From CAYJPA01 sp964371945 (GTDB lineage Bacteria; Chloroflexota; Chloroflexia; Thermomicrobiales; UBA6265): a DNA stretch of 47,054 bases. Of this stretch, positions 40,007 through 47,054 are shown piece by piece; the first letter of the stretch is position 1, and each line of letters opens with the position of its first letter. The stretch spans positions 1-47,054 of the forward strand of contig CAYJPA010000046.1 in assembly GCA_964371945.1 (NCBI GenBank), read 5' to 3'. The notes under the pieces were generated by a model. The model saw nothing but the letters and a program-made list of their open reading frames with translations. It did no database searches and was not told where the DNA came from. The position numbers and the translations under genes are program-made.

Positions 40007-41632
40007 ATGCATTCCCTGCGTTGGCGACGACATCGAAAACTTGTTGTCATGACCGTGTTTGGTCTGCTGGTGATGATCGGTGGATTCGGGACCAACCGGG
40101 TGACCGCGATCACGTCCAGCGAGCGAGGCGAGAGCGGCGCATATGTCAGCGCGAACTTTCAGGGAACGGTCGATTTGTTCGACGACAGTCTGGTGCATGA
40201 GGTCGAGGTTAGGTTCGATCAGGACGACTACGACCGGATGATCGAAACGTATCAAGATGAAGGAACGAAGGAGTACATCGAAGCCAGCGTCACCATTGAC
40301 GGGATCACGATCGATCACGTCGGGCTGCGGCTCAAGGGCAACTCGACGCTGGGAGGCTTGCGCTCGAACGGGTTAGGTGGCGGTCCCCAAACACAAATCG
40401 AAGGAGTGCAGTCGGACCAGCAGAGTCAGTCGCCTGGGCGCGCTGAACAGAGTGGTTTGGGCGGGCGAACGGCAACCGCGCAAGGCACACCGGTTGCGGG
40501 AGCAAGTTTCGATGATGCCTTTGGTGACGACGCGGACCAACCGCTGGCCATCGGCGGCGACTTCGGTCAGGGTGGCCTTGGAGGCTCGGTTTCGGCAGAC
40601 GATCCCAGCTCGCTGCCGTGGCTGCTCAAATTCGATGAGTACGTCAAGGGCCAGCTCTACCAGGGGCACGCGGAGATCGCGATCCGGCCCAAAGGCTCTT
40701 CCGAGGCCGGTCTCAATGAATCGCTGGCGCTTAATCTGATCGCCGCGGCCGGGGAGCCTTCCGAGCGATCCGCCTACTCGTCCTTCTCGTTGAATGATGG
40801 AGAGCCATCGCTTCGGCTGCTGGTCGAGTTGCCGATGGAGGAATACGCGCTCGACAACTTCGACTCGACCGGCGTGCTCTATAAGTCGCTGAGCACCGGT
40901 AGTTTTTCCTACCGCGGCGAAGATCCTCTCGCATACGCGGACTCATTTACGCAGATCACCCGGACGAACCAGCAGGATTTGCAACCGCTGATCGATCTGC
41001 TCAAATTCGTCGCTGAGTCATCCGATGAGGAATTCGCGGCCGAGATCGCGAATTACGTGGATGTCGAGTCGCTGGCGAATTACATCGCGCTTCAAGACTT
41101 ACTCAACAACTTCGACGACATGTCTGGCCCGGGGGTCAACTATTACTTGTGGTACGACCTCGAAGCCGAGAGATTCACCGTTTTGACCTGGGATATGAAT
41201 CTCGCCTTCGGACAGAGCGGAGGTTTTGGCGTGGAGACACGTGGGAACGGAGGTCAGTTCGGCGGAGACCAGGCCCCAGGTGGTGCAGGCGCTCAGGGAC
41301 GCGGCGACTTCCAAACAGCTCCCGATGGGGCACAGCCGCCGGCGAACGCCCGCGATGGGAATGTAGTGGTGGGCGGATTCGGCGGCGGTGGCAATGCGCT
41401 GAAGGAGCGTTTCCTGGCGGCCGCGGCATTCGACGATCTCTACAACCAGGCCAACGCCACGATGTACGATGCGCTCTACGGCAATGGGCAAGCGACGGCG
41501 GAGCTGCAACGGCTCAGCGCGATCGTGGCGGCCAGTGGACTGGTCGATGCCGCGACCGTCGAGAGTGAAACGGCCTCGCTGCAATCATCGATCGACGCGA
41601 AGTCCGCGGCCGGTCCGAAGGCGGCTTCCTAG
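40007..41632 (+). CDS. cotH: CotH kinase family protein
   Basis: A 541-residue exported or membrane-anchored protein (LVVMTVFGLLVMIGGFGTNR). CotH motifs: LVHEVEVRFDQDDYDRMIET, IDHVGLRLKGNSTLGG, PWLLKFDEYVKGQLYQGHAE, LNESLALNLIAAAGEPSERS, YIALQDLLNNFDDMSGPGVN and FTVLTWDMNLAFGQ, the last two carrying the kinase-type Asn/Asp metal residues. Two Gly/Gln-rich low-complexity insertions (residues about 120-200 and 410-470) are unusual. CotH proteins are atypical kinases (spore-coat CotH in Bacillus). Here the gene follows VTC and DUF4956, the conserved polyphosphate neighbourhood. Start ATG 40007; the ribosome site GAGAGAGGC is moderate. Confidence 0.85.
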   Translation: MHSLRWRRHRKLVVMTVFGLLVMIGGFGTNRVTAITSSERGESGAYVSANFQGTVDLFDDSLVHEVEVRFDQDDYDRMIETYQDEGTKEYIEASVTIDGITIDHVGLRLKGNSTLGGLRSNGLGGGPQTQIEGVQSDQQSQSPGRAEQSGLGGRTATAQGTPVAGASFDDAFGDDADQPLAIGGDFGQGGLGGSVSADDPSSLPWLLKFDEYVKGQLYQGHAEIAIRPKGSSEAGLNESLALNLIAAAGEPSERSAYSSFSLNDGEPSLRLLVELPMEEYALDNFDSTGVLYKSLSTGSFSYRGEDPLAYADSFTQITRTNQQDLQPLIDLLKFVAESSDEEFAAEIANYVDVESLANYIALQDLLNNFDDMSGPGVNYYLWYDLEAERFTVLTWDMNLAFGQSGGFGVETRGNGGQFGGDQAPGGAGAQGRGDFQTAPDGAQPPANARDGNVVVGGFGGGGNALKERFLAAAAFDDLYNQANATMYDALYGNGQATAELQRLSAIVAASGLVDAATVESETASLQSSIDAKSAAGPKAAS

Positions 41633-42585
41633 AGTTTCGTGAGTACCTCGGCGGCAAGGATTTCGAGTCCCTCCGTGTCGTCAACTCCTGGCCATTGGAC
41701 GGTCAACTCGGTCACACCCGCCGCTCCGTAGGCCTTGATTCGGGTGATCACCTCGTCGGGAGTGCCGACGATCGCCGACCAGTTGGCTCGGAGCTGATCG
41801 AGGAGATCATCGAGCGGCATATGCGCGAATGGCGCGTAGCTCCGGAATCCCTGTACGCGATCTTCGAATTCTGCCGGCGTTCGACCGCAAACGATCCAGG
41901 CGTTCATCGTTCGACGGACATCCGCGGGCTTCCTACCGGCGGCGACAAGCATGTCGTCCAACAGCGCAGAACGTTCCCGGAACTGATCGGGCGTGATCTC
42001 CTGGGCATTCCAGATATCGGCGAATCGAGCGACCAGTGGCAACGTTCTGCGAGGACCGCTGCCGCCGATCATGATCGGCGGGCCGGAGGCACGGCGGGGT
42101 CCAATGAGCACTGCCTGCCTGAGCCGGAAGAACTCCCCTTCGAAGGTCGTGGGCGAGTCCGACCAGAGCAGTTCCGCGATGACGGTCAACCCTTCCTCGA
42201 AGCGACTGAAGCGCTTGGGTAGGTCTCCGAGGTCATAGCCGTACATGGTGTGCTCGCTCTCGTCCCAGCCGGTCCCGAGTCCGAGCACCATCCGGCCGCC
42301 GCTGAGGTCGACGAGTGCGGCCGACTGACGGGCGAGCATCACCGGATCGCGCACGGAAAGTGGCGCGACCATCGGGCCGAAGCGCACCCGTTCGGTGTTC
42401 TCGGCGAGATGCGTCAGCGCGACGATGAGCTCCAGCGACGGCTGATCGGGCGGGCTATTCAAGAGGAAGTGATCGGAGAGATAGAGACCGGCGAAGCCAA
42501 GATCCTCGACGCCGCGGACGAGCCGCTTCCACAACGGCCAGGTCAGCCCAAACACGCCTTCGACGGATACTGAAAGCTCGACCAA
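41629..42585 (-). CDS. LLM-class F420-dependent-type oxidoreductase
   Basis: A 318-residue luciferase-like monooxygenase fold protein. N-terminus: VELSVSVEGVFGLTWPLWKR; LYLSDHF is the first cofactor-loop motif. VRFGPMVAPLSVRDPVMLAR, QSAALVDLSGGRMVLGLGTG and PPIMIGGSGPRRTLPLVARF follow the family order for F420 or FMN binding. Start TTG 42585 is chosen because GAGAGG lies 4-5 nt upstream and the homologous N-terminus begins here. It is convergent with cotH: the two stop codons share CTAG (4-bp overlap). The substrate is unknown. In 42586-43037 no gene is supported. Confidence 0.85.
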   Translation of the reverse strand: MVELSVSVEGVFGLTWPLWKRLVRGVEDLGFAGLYLSDHFLLNSPPDQPSLELIVALTHLAENTERVRFGPMVAPLSVRDPVMLARQSAALVDLSGGRMVLGLGTGWDESEHTMYGYDLGDLPKRFSRFEEGLTVIAELLWSDSPTTFEGEFFRLRQAVLIGPRRASGPPIMIGGSGPRRTLPLVARFADIWNAQEITPDQFRERSALLDDMLVAAGRKPADVRRTMNAWIVCGRTPAEFEDRVQGFRSYAPFAHMPLDDLLDQLRANWSAIVGTPDEVITRIKAYGAAGVTELTVQWPGVDDTEGLEILAAEVLTKL

Positions 42586-43037
42586 GGCGCCTCTCACGGA
42601 TGTTGGCCGGGGACCATTCGGCAGGATCCCAACCGGATTGCGTGAACAGGAAATTCGGTTCCGAGCATTGTAGCGTCGAAGCCGATCCTCATCGTTTGTG
42701 CACGGCCTTATCTCGCTTTTCCGCAACATCTGAGTATGCGCTCGGGACTTTTTCAAGCGTGTTCAGAACTCCGCTTGCTAACGTGGCAGAAGCGCGTTCC
42801 CAATGCGACGCGATTGCCACATCTATCGCCTGAAAAACATCACCTCCATGATGCTTAAGTCCTATCCTGCGATCACAGAAATGCTATTTGCAGTCAACGG
42901 AGAATGTCTGGGACGATCGAAGTTCCAATGGACGAGTCGAGCAGCGCGACGCTCCGGTTGGTCAGCGGGACCATGGATTCCGGCGCCTGGAGATACTCTG
43001 GAAAGTAAACATTCTGCAGATGGAAAGGGAGACAACG

Positions 43038-43778
43038 ATGGACCCGATCCTGGAGGCAAAGGGACTCACTAAGACCCACAGCGCAGGCGAGGTGCCGGTT
43101 CCCGCCCTGCGGGGAGTCGACCTAACGTTGTTGCCGGGCGATTTTGTCGCCGTGATGGGACCGAGCGGTTGTGGCAAATCCACTCTTCTCAATTTACTCG
43201 GAGGGCTAGATAAGCCGACAGAAGGCGAAATCCTGCTCAGAGGGCATCGAGTTGACCGCCTCAGCGAATCCGCTTGGGCGGTGCTGAGACGGCGCAAAAT
43301 CGGATTCGTTTTTCAGTTCTTCAACCTGATCGGGAACCTTAGCGTTGCCGACAACATCGAATTACCCGCTTTGCTGGCCGGCATGCCGTCGTCCGAGTGC
43401 AGGAAACGACGTCAGGAATTGCTCACCGAGCTCGGGATAGCCGACAAGTCCGACGCGGCGCCGAGCCAACTCTCCGGCGGACAGCAGCAGCGCGTCGCGC
43501 TTGCTCGCGCCTTGATCAATGTTCCCGACCTGCTCCTGGCGGACGAACCGACGGGCAACCTCGATTCGTCCAGCGCCGAGGATGTGCTGGAGATCTTGAA
43601 ACGACATCACGAGCTCGGACAGACGATTCTGATGGTCACCCACGATGCTCGAGTTGCCGCCTTCGCGGACCGGATCGTCACGATGCGTGACGGCCGGATC
43701 GTCGAGGTCACGACGCCGGTCATCGTGCGGGCACCACAGACCTGGACCGAGGCGGTCCCGGCGGTGGTGGGAGGGTAG
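43038..43778 (+). CDS. ABC transporter ATPase, MacB/LolD type
   Basis: A 246-residue ATPase. Walker A GPSGCGKSTLLNLLGG, Q-loop GFVFQFFNLIGNLSV, signature QLSGGQQQRVALARAL, Walker B LLLADEPTGNLDS and H-loop LMVTHDARVAAFAD are all intact. LIGNLSVADNIELP and DEPTGNLD are typical of the lipoprotein/peptide mechanotransmission exporters. Start ATG 43038 has AAGGGAG 6 nt upstream. It lies 4 bp before its permease and surely forms one operon. Confidence 0.93.
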   Translation: MDPILEAKGLTKTHSAGEVPVPALRGVDLTLLPGDFVAVMGPSGCGKSTLLNLLGGLDKPTEGEILLRGHRVDRLSESAWAVLRRRKIGFVFQFFNLIGNLSVADNIELPALLAGMPSSECRKRRQELLTELGIADKSDAAPSQLSGGQQQRVALARALINVPDLLLADEPTGNLDSSSAEDVLEILKRHHELGQTILMVTHDARVAAFADRIVTMRDGRIVEVTTPVIVRAPQTWTEAVPAVVGG

Positions 43779-43782
43779 TGCC

Positions 43783-46110
43783 ATGCTTCGAGCACTGCAG
43801 CGTAAAGCATTCGCCGACTTGCACGGACAGCGGCTCCAGGGCGCGGCGATTCTCCTCATTGTCGCGGCTGCTGCGGCCACCATGGTGCTAGCCCTCACTC
43901 TACAGGCATCGACGAGCAATCCATGGGAACGGCTATTTGACGAGACGAACGGGGCGCACGTCAATCTTTTCCTCCGTTCCGGAACGGACATCGCGCCGAT
44001 TCTTCAGCTCGACGAGGTCGCGGAAACCAGTGGACCCTTTCCAACCATTGCTGATGCTCGAGTGATCCAAGGGTTGGACAAGGTGGAAGTCGACGTTTTT
44101 AGCTTTCCGGCCGAACCGCCCAGCGTGGAGCGGCCCAAGGTGACAGACGGGCGGTGGTTGCACGCCGGCGCCGAGCGCGAGGTTGTGTTCGACCGGGCTA
44201 CCGCGAAAGACCTCGGTTTCGGCGTTGGCGACACCATCGAATTTCTCACCGCGGAAGGTAAGGTGCCGATGCAGATCGTCGGACTTGCGGTGAGCGGGAA
44301 CTGGGGCGCTTACCCTGATTGGGATCCAGGTTTGGTCTACATGCTTCCGTCGTCGCTGTCTTTGCTCGAACCGGATTCCGAGAGGTGGGGATCCTTGCTG
44401 GCGGTCCGGTTGAACGATCCAGATGCGACCGAAGTGTTTCTCGATGACGCAACCGCCGTTCTTCCGGCGAACGCGATCGGAAACGCGACGACATGGCAGA
44501 AGGTGCGAGAGAACCTGGATTTCAACAATGCCATTTTCGTCGGCCTGCTTGGAACTTTCAGCTTCTTTGCCCTGATTGCCGCGGGCCTGGTGATCGCCAA
44601 TGCAATTGGCGGTCGAGTGCTCGCCCAGGGGCGCGAGATCGGACTCCTCAAGGCGATCGGTCTTACCCCTCGGAGCGTCGCTCTGCTCTTCTTGATCGAG
44701 CACCTGCTGCTGGGCATAGTGGGCGCTCTGGTCGGGGTGGCCATCGGATTGGCGCTCTCCCCACGCTTACTCGCCCGGGCCGCGGACGTGCTGGATACGA
44801 CCGCGTCGCCATCATTCGACCTTGTCTCGATCGCGGGGACGTTCATTGCAGTTCTGTTGCTGGTCGTGCTCTTCACGATCTGGCCCGCGTGGCGGGCCGG
44901 TCGGATTCCGACCGTTCGAGCCATCGCTACCGGCTCTGGTGTGCCGAGGTCGGGACGCTCCGCGCTGGCGACGATCGTCGCGCGGCTGCGCTTGCCGTTG
45001 GTATTCGTATTGGGCGCCAAAGACGCCTTTGCCCGTCGGTTGCGAGCCTGGATGACCGTAGCGGCGCTCGCCGTAACAGTCGTCTGTGCGGTCGGCTCGC
45101 TCGGCGTCGAAGCGACGGTCCGGCACTTGCTCGACGATCCGAGCGGAACCGGCGGGGCGCTCGATATGGTCATCGACCGCGGCGACTACCCCGACAGTGA
45201 GACGCGGCAGCTCCTGGCGGAACGACCTGAGATCCGAGCGATGATGACGACATTCGACGAGGATGCGCAGGCTGACGCGGGCCTGAGCACGAAAGAGGTT
45301 GAGATTCGGGCAGTCGGTGGAGACTACGAAGCGTTCATACCGCGCGTGCTCGAAGGCAGAATGTTCGCGGACTCCGGTGAGGCGATCGTGGGAAGCGGAT
45401 TGCTCGATCTCCTTGAGGTGAGCATCGGTGACACGGTCCAAATCACGACTGCCGGACGTCCGCTCACGCTGACGATTGTTGGCCGCTTTCTGGAACTGAA
45501 CAATGACGGAGAGGTGCTCACATTTGGATTCGACACGTTGTGGGATCAGGTTGATCCCAGCATTGAACCGGATGGCTATGGTCTCATGCTGGATCAGAAA
45601 ACCGATCTCGACGCGCTGAAATCAGACCTGGTGCGAGCCTCGGATGATCGATTCGAAGTGACAATCATCGACTCAGAGAGCTTTGAAGATGACGTGAATC
45701 AATTTCGGATGGTGCTCGCGGGTCTGGCATTCACGCTCATGCTTCTGGGAATGGGCAATCTCCTCATCACGGCGCTTCTCGGCGTGCGCGAGCGCACGCG
45801 CGATGTCGGTGTGTTGAAGGCGATCGGTTGCACGCCGCGCCAGATCATCGGAACCGTCGTGGTTGGGACAGGCATCCAGGCGGTGCTCGGCGTGGCAATC
45901 GGAGTGCCGCTCGGACTGTTAGCGACCCGCGCATTGATGACGGCGGCGGTCGCGGGAACCGGATTCGGCAGTGAGTTTGGCAAGATGCCGCCGGCGAGTT
46001 GGCTGGTCCTGCTTGCGCCAGCAGTCGTGCTGCTGGCGATCGTTGCCAGCGTCGTGCCGGCCCGCCGAGCCGCTCGGCTCCGCGTCACAGAAGCGCTAAG
46101 GGCCGAATGA
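43783..46110 (+). CDS. FtsX-like ABC transporter permease
   Basis: A 775-residue permease, partner of the preceding ATPase. It has a double FtsX architecture: one N-terminal helix (LLIVAAAAATMVLALTLQAS), a first MacB-like extracytoplasmic domain, three helices with the coupling motif GREIGLLKAIGLTPRSVALL, then a second half. That half has a helix near VAALAVTVVCAVGSLGVEAT, a second extracytoplasmic domain, and VRERTRDVGVLKAIGCTPRQ followed by three helices to ARRAARLRVTEALRAE. Such exporters move lipoproteins, antibiotics or peptides, or signal stress. No periplasmic adaptor is present, as expected in a monoderm-like envelope. GGGAGGG precedes ATG 43783. Confidence 0.92.
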   Translation: MLRALQRKAFADLHGQRLQGAAILLIVAAAAATMVLALTLQASTSNPWERLFDETNGAHVNLFLRSGTDIAPILQLDEVAETSGPFPTIADARVIQGLDKVEVDVFSFPAEPPSVERPKVTDGRWLHAGAEREVVFDRATAKDLGFGVGDTIEFLTAEGKVPMQIVGLAVSGNWGAYPDWDPGLVYMLPSSLSLLEPDSERWGSLLAVRLNDPDATEVFLDDATAVLPANAIGNATTWQKVRENLDFNNAIFVGLLGTFSFFALIAAGLVIANAIGGRVLAQGREIGLLKAIGLTPRSVALLFLIEHLLLGIVGALVGVAIGLALSPRLLARAADVLDTTASPSFDLVSIAGTFIAVLLLVVLFTIWPAWRAGRIPTVRAIATGSGVPRSGRSALATIVARLRLPLVFVLGAKDAFARRLRAWMTVAALAVTVVCAVGSLGVEATVRHLLDDPSGTGGALDMVIDRGDYPDSETRQLLAERPEIRAMMTTFDEDAQADAGLSTKEVEIRAVGGDYEAFIPRVLEGRMFADSGEAIVGSGLLDLLEVSIGDTVQITTAGRPLTLTIVGRFLELNNDGEVLTFGFDTLWDQVDPSIEPDGYGLMLDQKTDLDALKSDLVRASDDRFEVTIIDSESFEDDVNQFRMVLAGLAFTLMLLGMGNLLITALLGVRERTRDVGVLKAIGCTPRQIIGTVVVGTGIQAVLGVAIGVPLGLLATRALMTAAVAGTGFGSEFGKMPPASWLVLLAPAVVLLAIVASVVPARRAARLRVTEALRAE

Positions 46111-46225
46111 GCTGGAGCCCGCGAGCCGGATCAGCAACCGTGCCTCGGTGTCCCGGGGCGCGGGCTGGCATCCTTCGACACAAAACCACCAGGTCTTTGC
46201 CTGCTTCGATGTCACGGCAATCTGC

Positions 46226-46253
46226 TTGACATAGACACTAATGAGTTTATGCT
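46226..46253 (+). promoter_or_regulatory. Predicted sigma-70-type promoter
   Basis: TTGACA (46226-46231) and TATGCT (46248-46253) with a 16-bp spacer, about 70 bp before the cysteine-rich gene at 46325. Confidence 0.45.
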
Positions 46254-46324
46254 CATCTCCAATCGTCACGCTTTCATAAACCAAACCGGTGGACGCCTTC
46301 TCTCTCTCTTTTGGAGGGCGAGCC

Positions 46325-47054
46325 ATGGTCGGTCGTAAATTCGATCATCTGTTCAAGTCGTTTACAGCGCAAACCTCGACCCGGCGTGGGGTGATCGCGT
46401 TGATTGGCAGCGACGCGCTTGCCGTGATCGGAAAGCTGGCAGGCGACCGCGGCACATTCGCCCAGGATCTCGGAACTCTGACGGCCAATCTCTCGCCCCG
46501 AGAGGGGGCAAATATCCCGCAAGAGCGACACCGATTGTCCCGGTTTCTATTGGAAATGCCTGGGTACCGGGCATGGCGCGTTCTGCTTCGACACGCGGAG
46601 CGGAGCGACCAAGTGCGGTTCGCTGCTGGTCAATTGATCGGGAAAAGGCGAAGCGTGCAGAGCGGGCTCATGCACGAACCTGAGAGGCAATCCGAGGAAC
46701 TGCCGCCAGTGTGGCGTTCAGTGTTTTGAAACCGACGTCTGCTGCGAAACCGGCTGCGCCGATCTGAAATCGAGCATTTTCGATTGCGGCAGCTGCGACA
46801 AGGTATGCGCCACCGGTCAAACGTGTTGCGACGGTCAGTGCGTCGATTTGAAAACCGACGTCAAGCACCGCAGCAAATGCTTCCAACGTTGCCCAACGGG
46901 AGAGGTTTGTACCGGCGGAAAATGCGTCAAGGAAGTTGGCTCGCTTCCACTGCCTTCCAATTTCGATCTCGTGGCGGCAACTGTGCGGCCGAGCGATCCG
47001 GGGCTCGACGGTGAGTGGCAGATCGCGCGGTCGGAGTGGACTGACGAGATCGAT
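46325..47054 (+). pseudogene. Tat-exported cysteine-rich repeat protein, broken, partial
   Basis: A third relative of the cysteine-rich family, truncated by the window edge. ATG 46325 (GGAGGG upstream) gives VGRKFDHLFKSFTAQTSTRR with a Tat-like TRRGVIALIG segment, open to 46729. The cysteine-rich part lies in another frame from about 46500: TDCPGFYWKCLGTGHGAFCF, then TGA (46635-46637), then GKGEACRAGSCTNLRG, NCRQCGVQCFETDVCCETGC and CATGQTCCDGQCVDLKTD. The shift falls near AGAGGGGGCAAA (about 46500), a G-run. Two lesions separate the signal from the repeats. Beyond the cysteines SDPGLDGEWQIARSEW resembles no GH5-like start. Confidence 0.7.

Noticed and set aside
42586..43037. Possible gene before the ABC exporter
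   Set aside because: Frames are short and lack starts or motifs. An N-terminal extension of the ATPase from 42888 was rejected because AAGGGAG places the start at 43038.
46096..46326. Minus-strand frame between the permease and the cysteine-rich gene
   Set aside because: It overlaps the permease end and the promoter of the next gene, and the protein text has no recognisable domain.
46635..46637. TGA read as selenocysteine in the cysteine-rich gene
   Set aside because: I see no selenocysteine insertion element directly after it, and the same gene has a separate frameshift, so decay or error is simpler.
1..47054. CRISPR arrays, prophage, tRNA or rRNA genes
   Set aside because: No regularly spaced repeats, no phage structural genes and no recognisable tRNA or rRNA sequence were found on either strand.

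Overview
The window is a bacterial chromosome segment, roughly 60% GC by eye. Its gene style most resembles Chloroflexota of the Thermomicrobia/Sphaerobacter type: Tat- and Sec-exported cupin-like proteins, tandem cysteine-rich repeat proteins, an ECF sigma factor with a linked membrane partner, an F420-type luciferase-like oxidoreductase and many remnant genes. This placement is an inference from gene content; no rRNA, tRNA or marker gene is present.

Layout. (1) 1-7.0 kb: end of a glyoxalase-fold gene, small secreted proteins, a GNAT acetyltransferase, a decayed sigma/anti-sigma pair, a beta-carbonic anhydrase and a dienelactone-hydrolase-like enzyme. (2) 7.1-13.6 kb: a ChbG/YdjC deacetylase, then a zone of gene decay: a DinB pseudogene, a PLP decarboxylase broken by an exact 10-bp tandem duplication, an ABC-2 permease tail, two tandem ParDE modules (one toxin stopped by a nonsense codon), a solute-binding-protein tail, an intact methyltransferase and an IDI-2 fragment. 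(3) 13.7-16.0 kb: a secreted DUF4397 protein divergent from a CarH-like MerR/B12-binding regulator that is followed 2 bp later by a UV-endonuclease-like gene, with a 21-bp palindrome between the divergent genes. (4) 16.2-18.7 kb: an enolase-superfamily dehydratase and an internally deleted IS1182-like element. (5) 18.9-20.3 kb: polyphosphate locus 1 (DUF4956 + VTC domain). (6) 20.4-25.2 kb: a copper-homeostasis cluster with GGGTAT/ATACCC operators, a double-DUF305/cupredoxin fusion and a CPD-motif P1B ATPase. (7) 25.5-26.9 kb: a large, lower-GC orphan with a HEPN-like RNxxxH motif. (8) 27.3-31.8 kb: four exported proteins, with a dispersed repeat upstream of three of them. (9) 30.5-38.0 kb: two large Tat-exported proteins with different cysteine-rich N-termini joined to a C-terminal half that is identical at DNA level over about 1.08 kb, together with two remnants of the same module and a secreted beta-solenoid-like repeat protein. 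(10) 38.4-41.6 kb: polyphosphate locus 2 (VTC + DUF4956 + CotH), preceded by an 11-bp-phased heptamer array resembling a Pho box. (11) 41.6-46.1 kb: a luciferase-like oxidoreductase and a MacB/FtsX-type ABC exporter. (12) 46.3 kb to the end: a broken cysteine-rich gene that runs off the window.

The most unusual element is the region 9 family. Its glycosidase-fold C-terminus lacks both expected catalytic glutamates, it exists in two identical copies behind divergent cysteine-rich heads, and it has decayed relatives nearby. This looks like a recombining surface-protein cassette. Second in interest is the coupling of a CarH-like regulator to a pyrimidine-dimer endonuclease. Third is a pair of promoter architectures that suggest copper (CsoR-type) and phosphate (PhoB/PhoP-type) control of the neighbouring genes. 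Several lesions lie in G-runs and could be assembly errors. The nonsense codons, the 10-bp duplication and the truncations are harder to explain that way.
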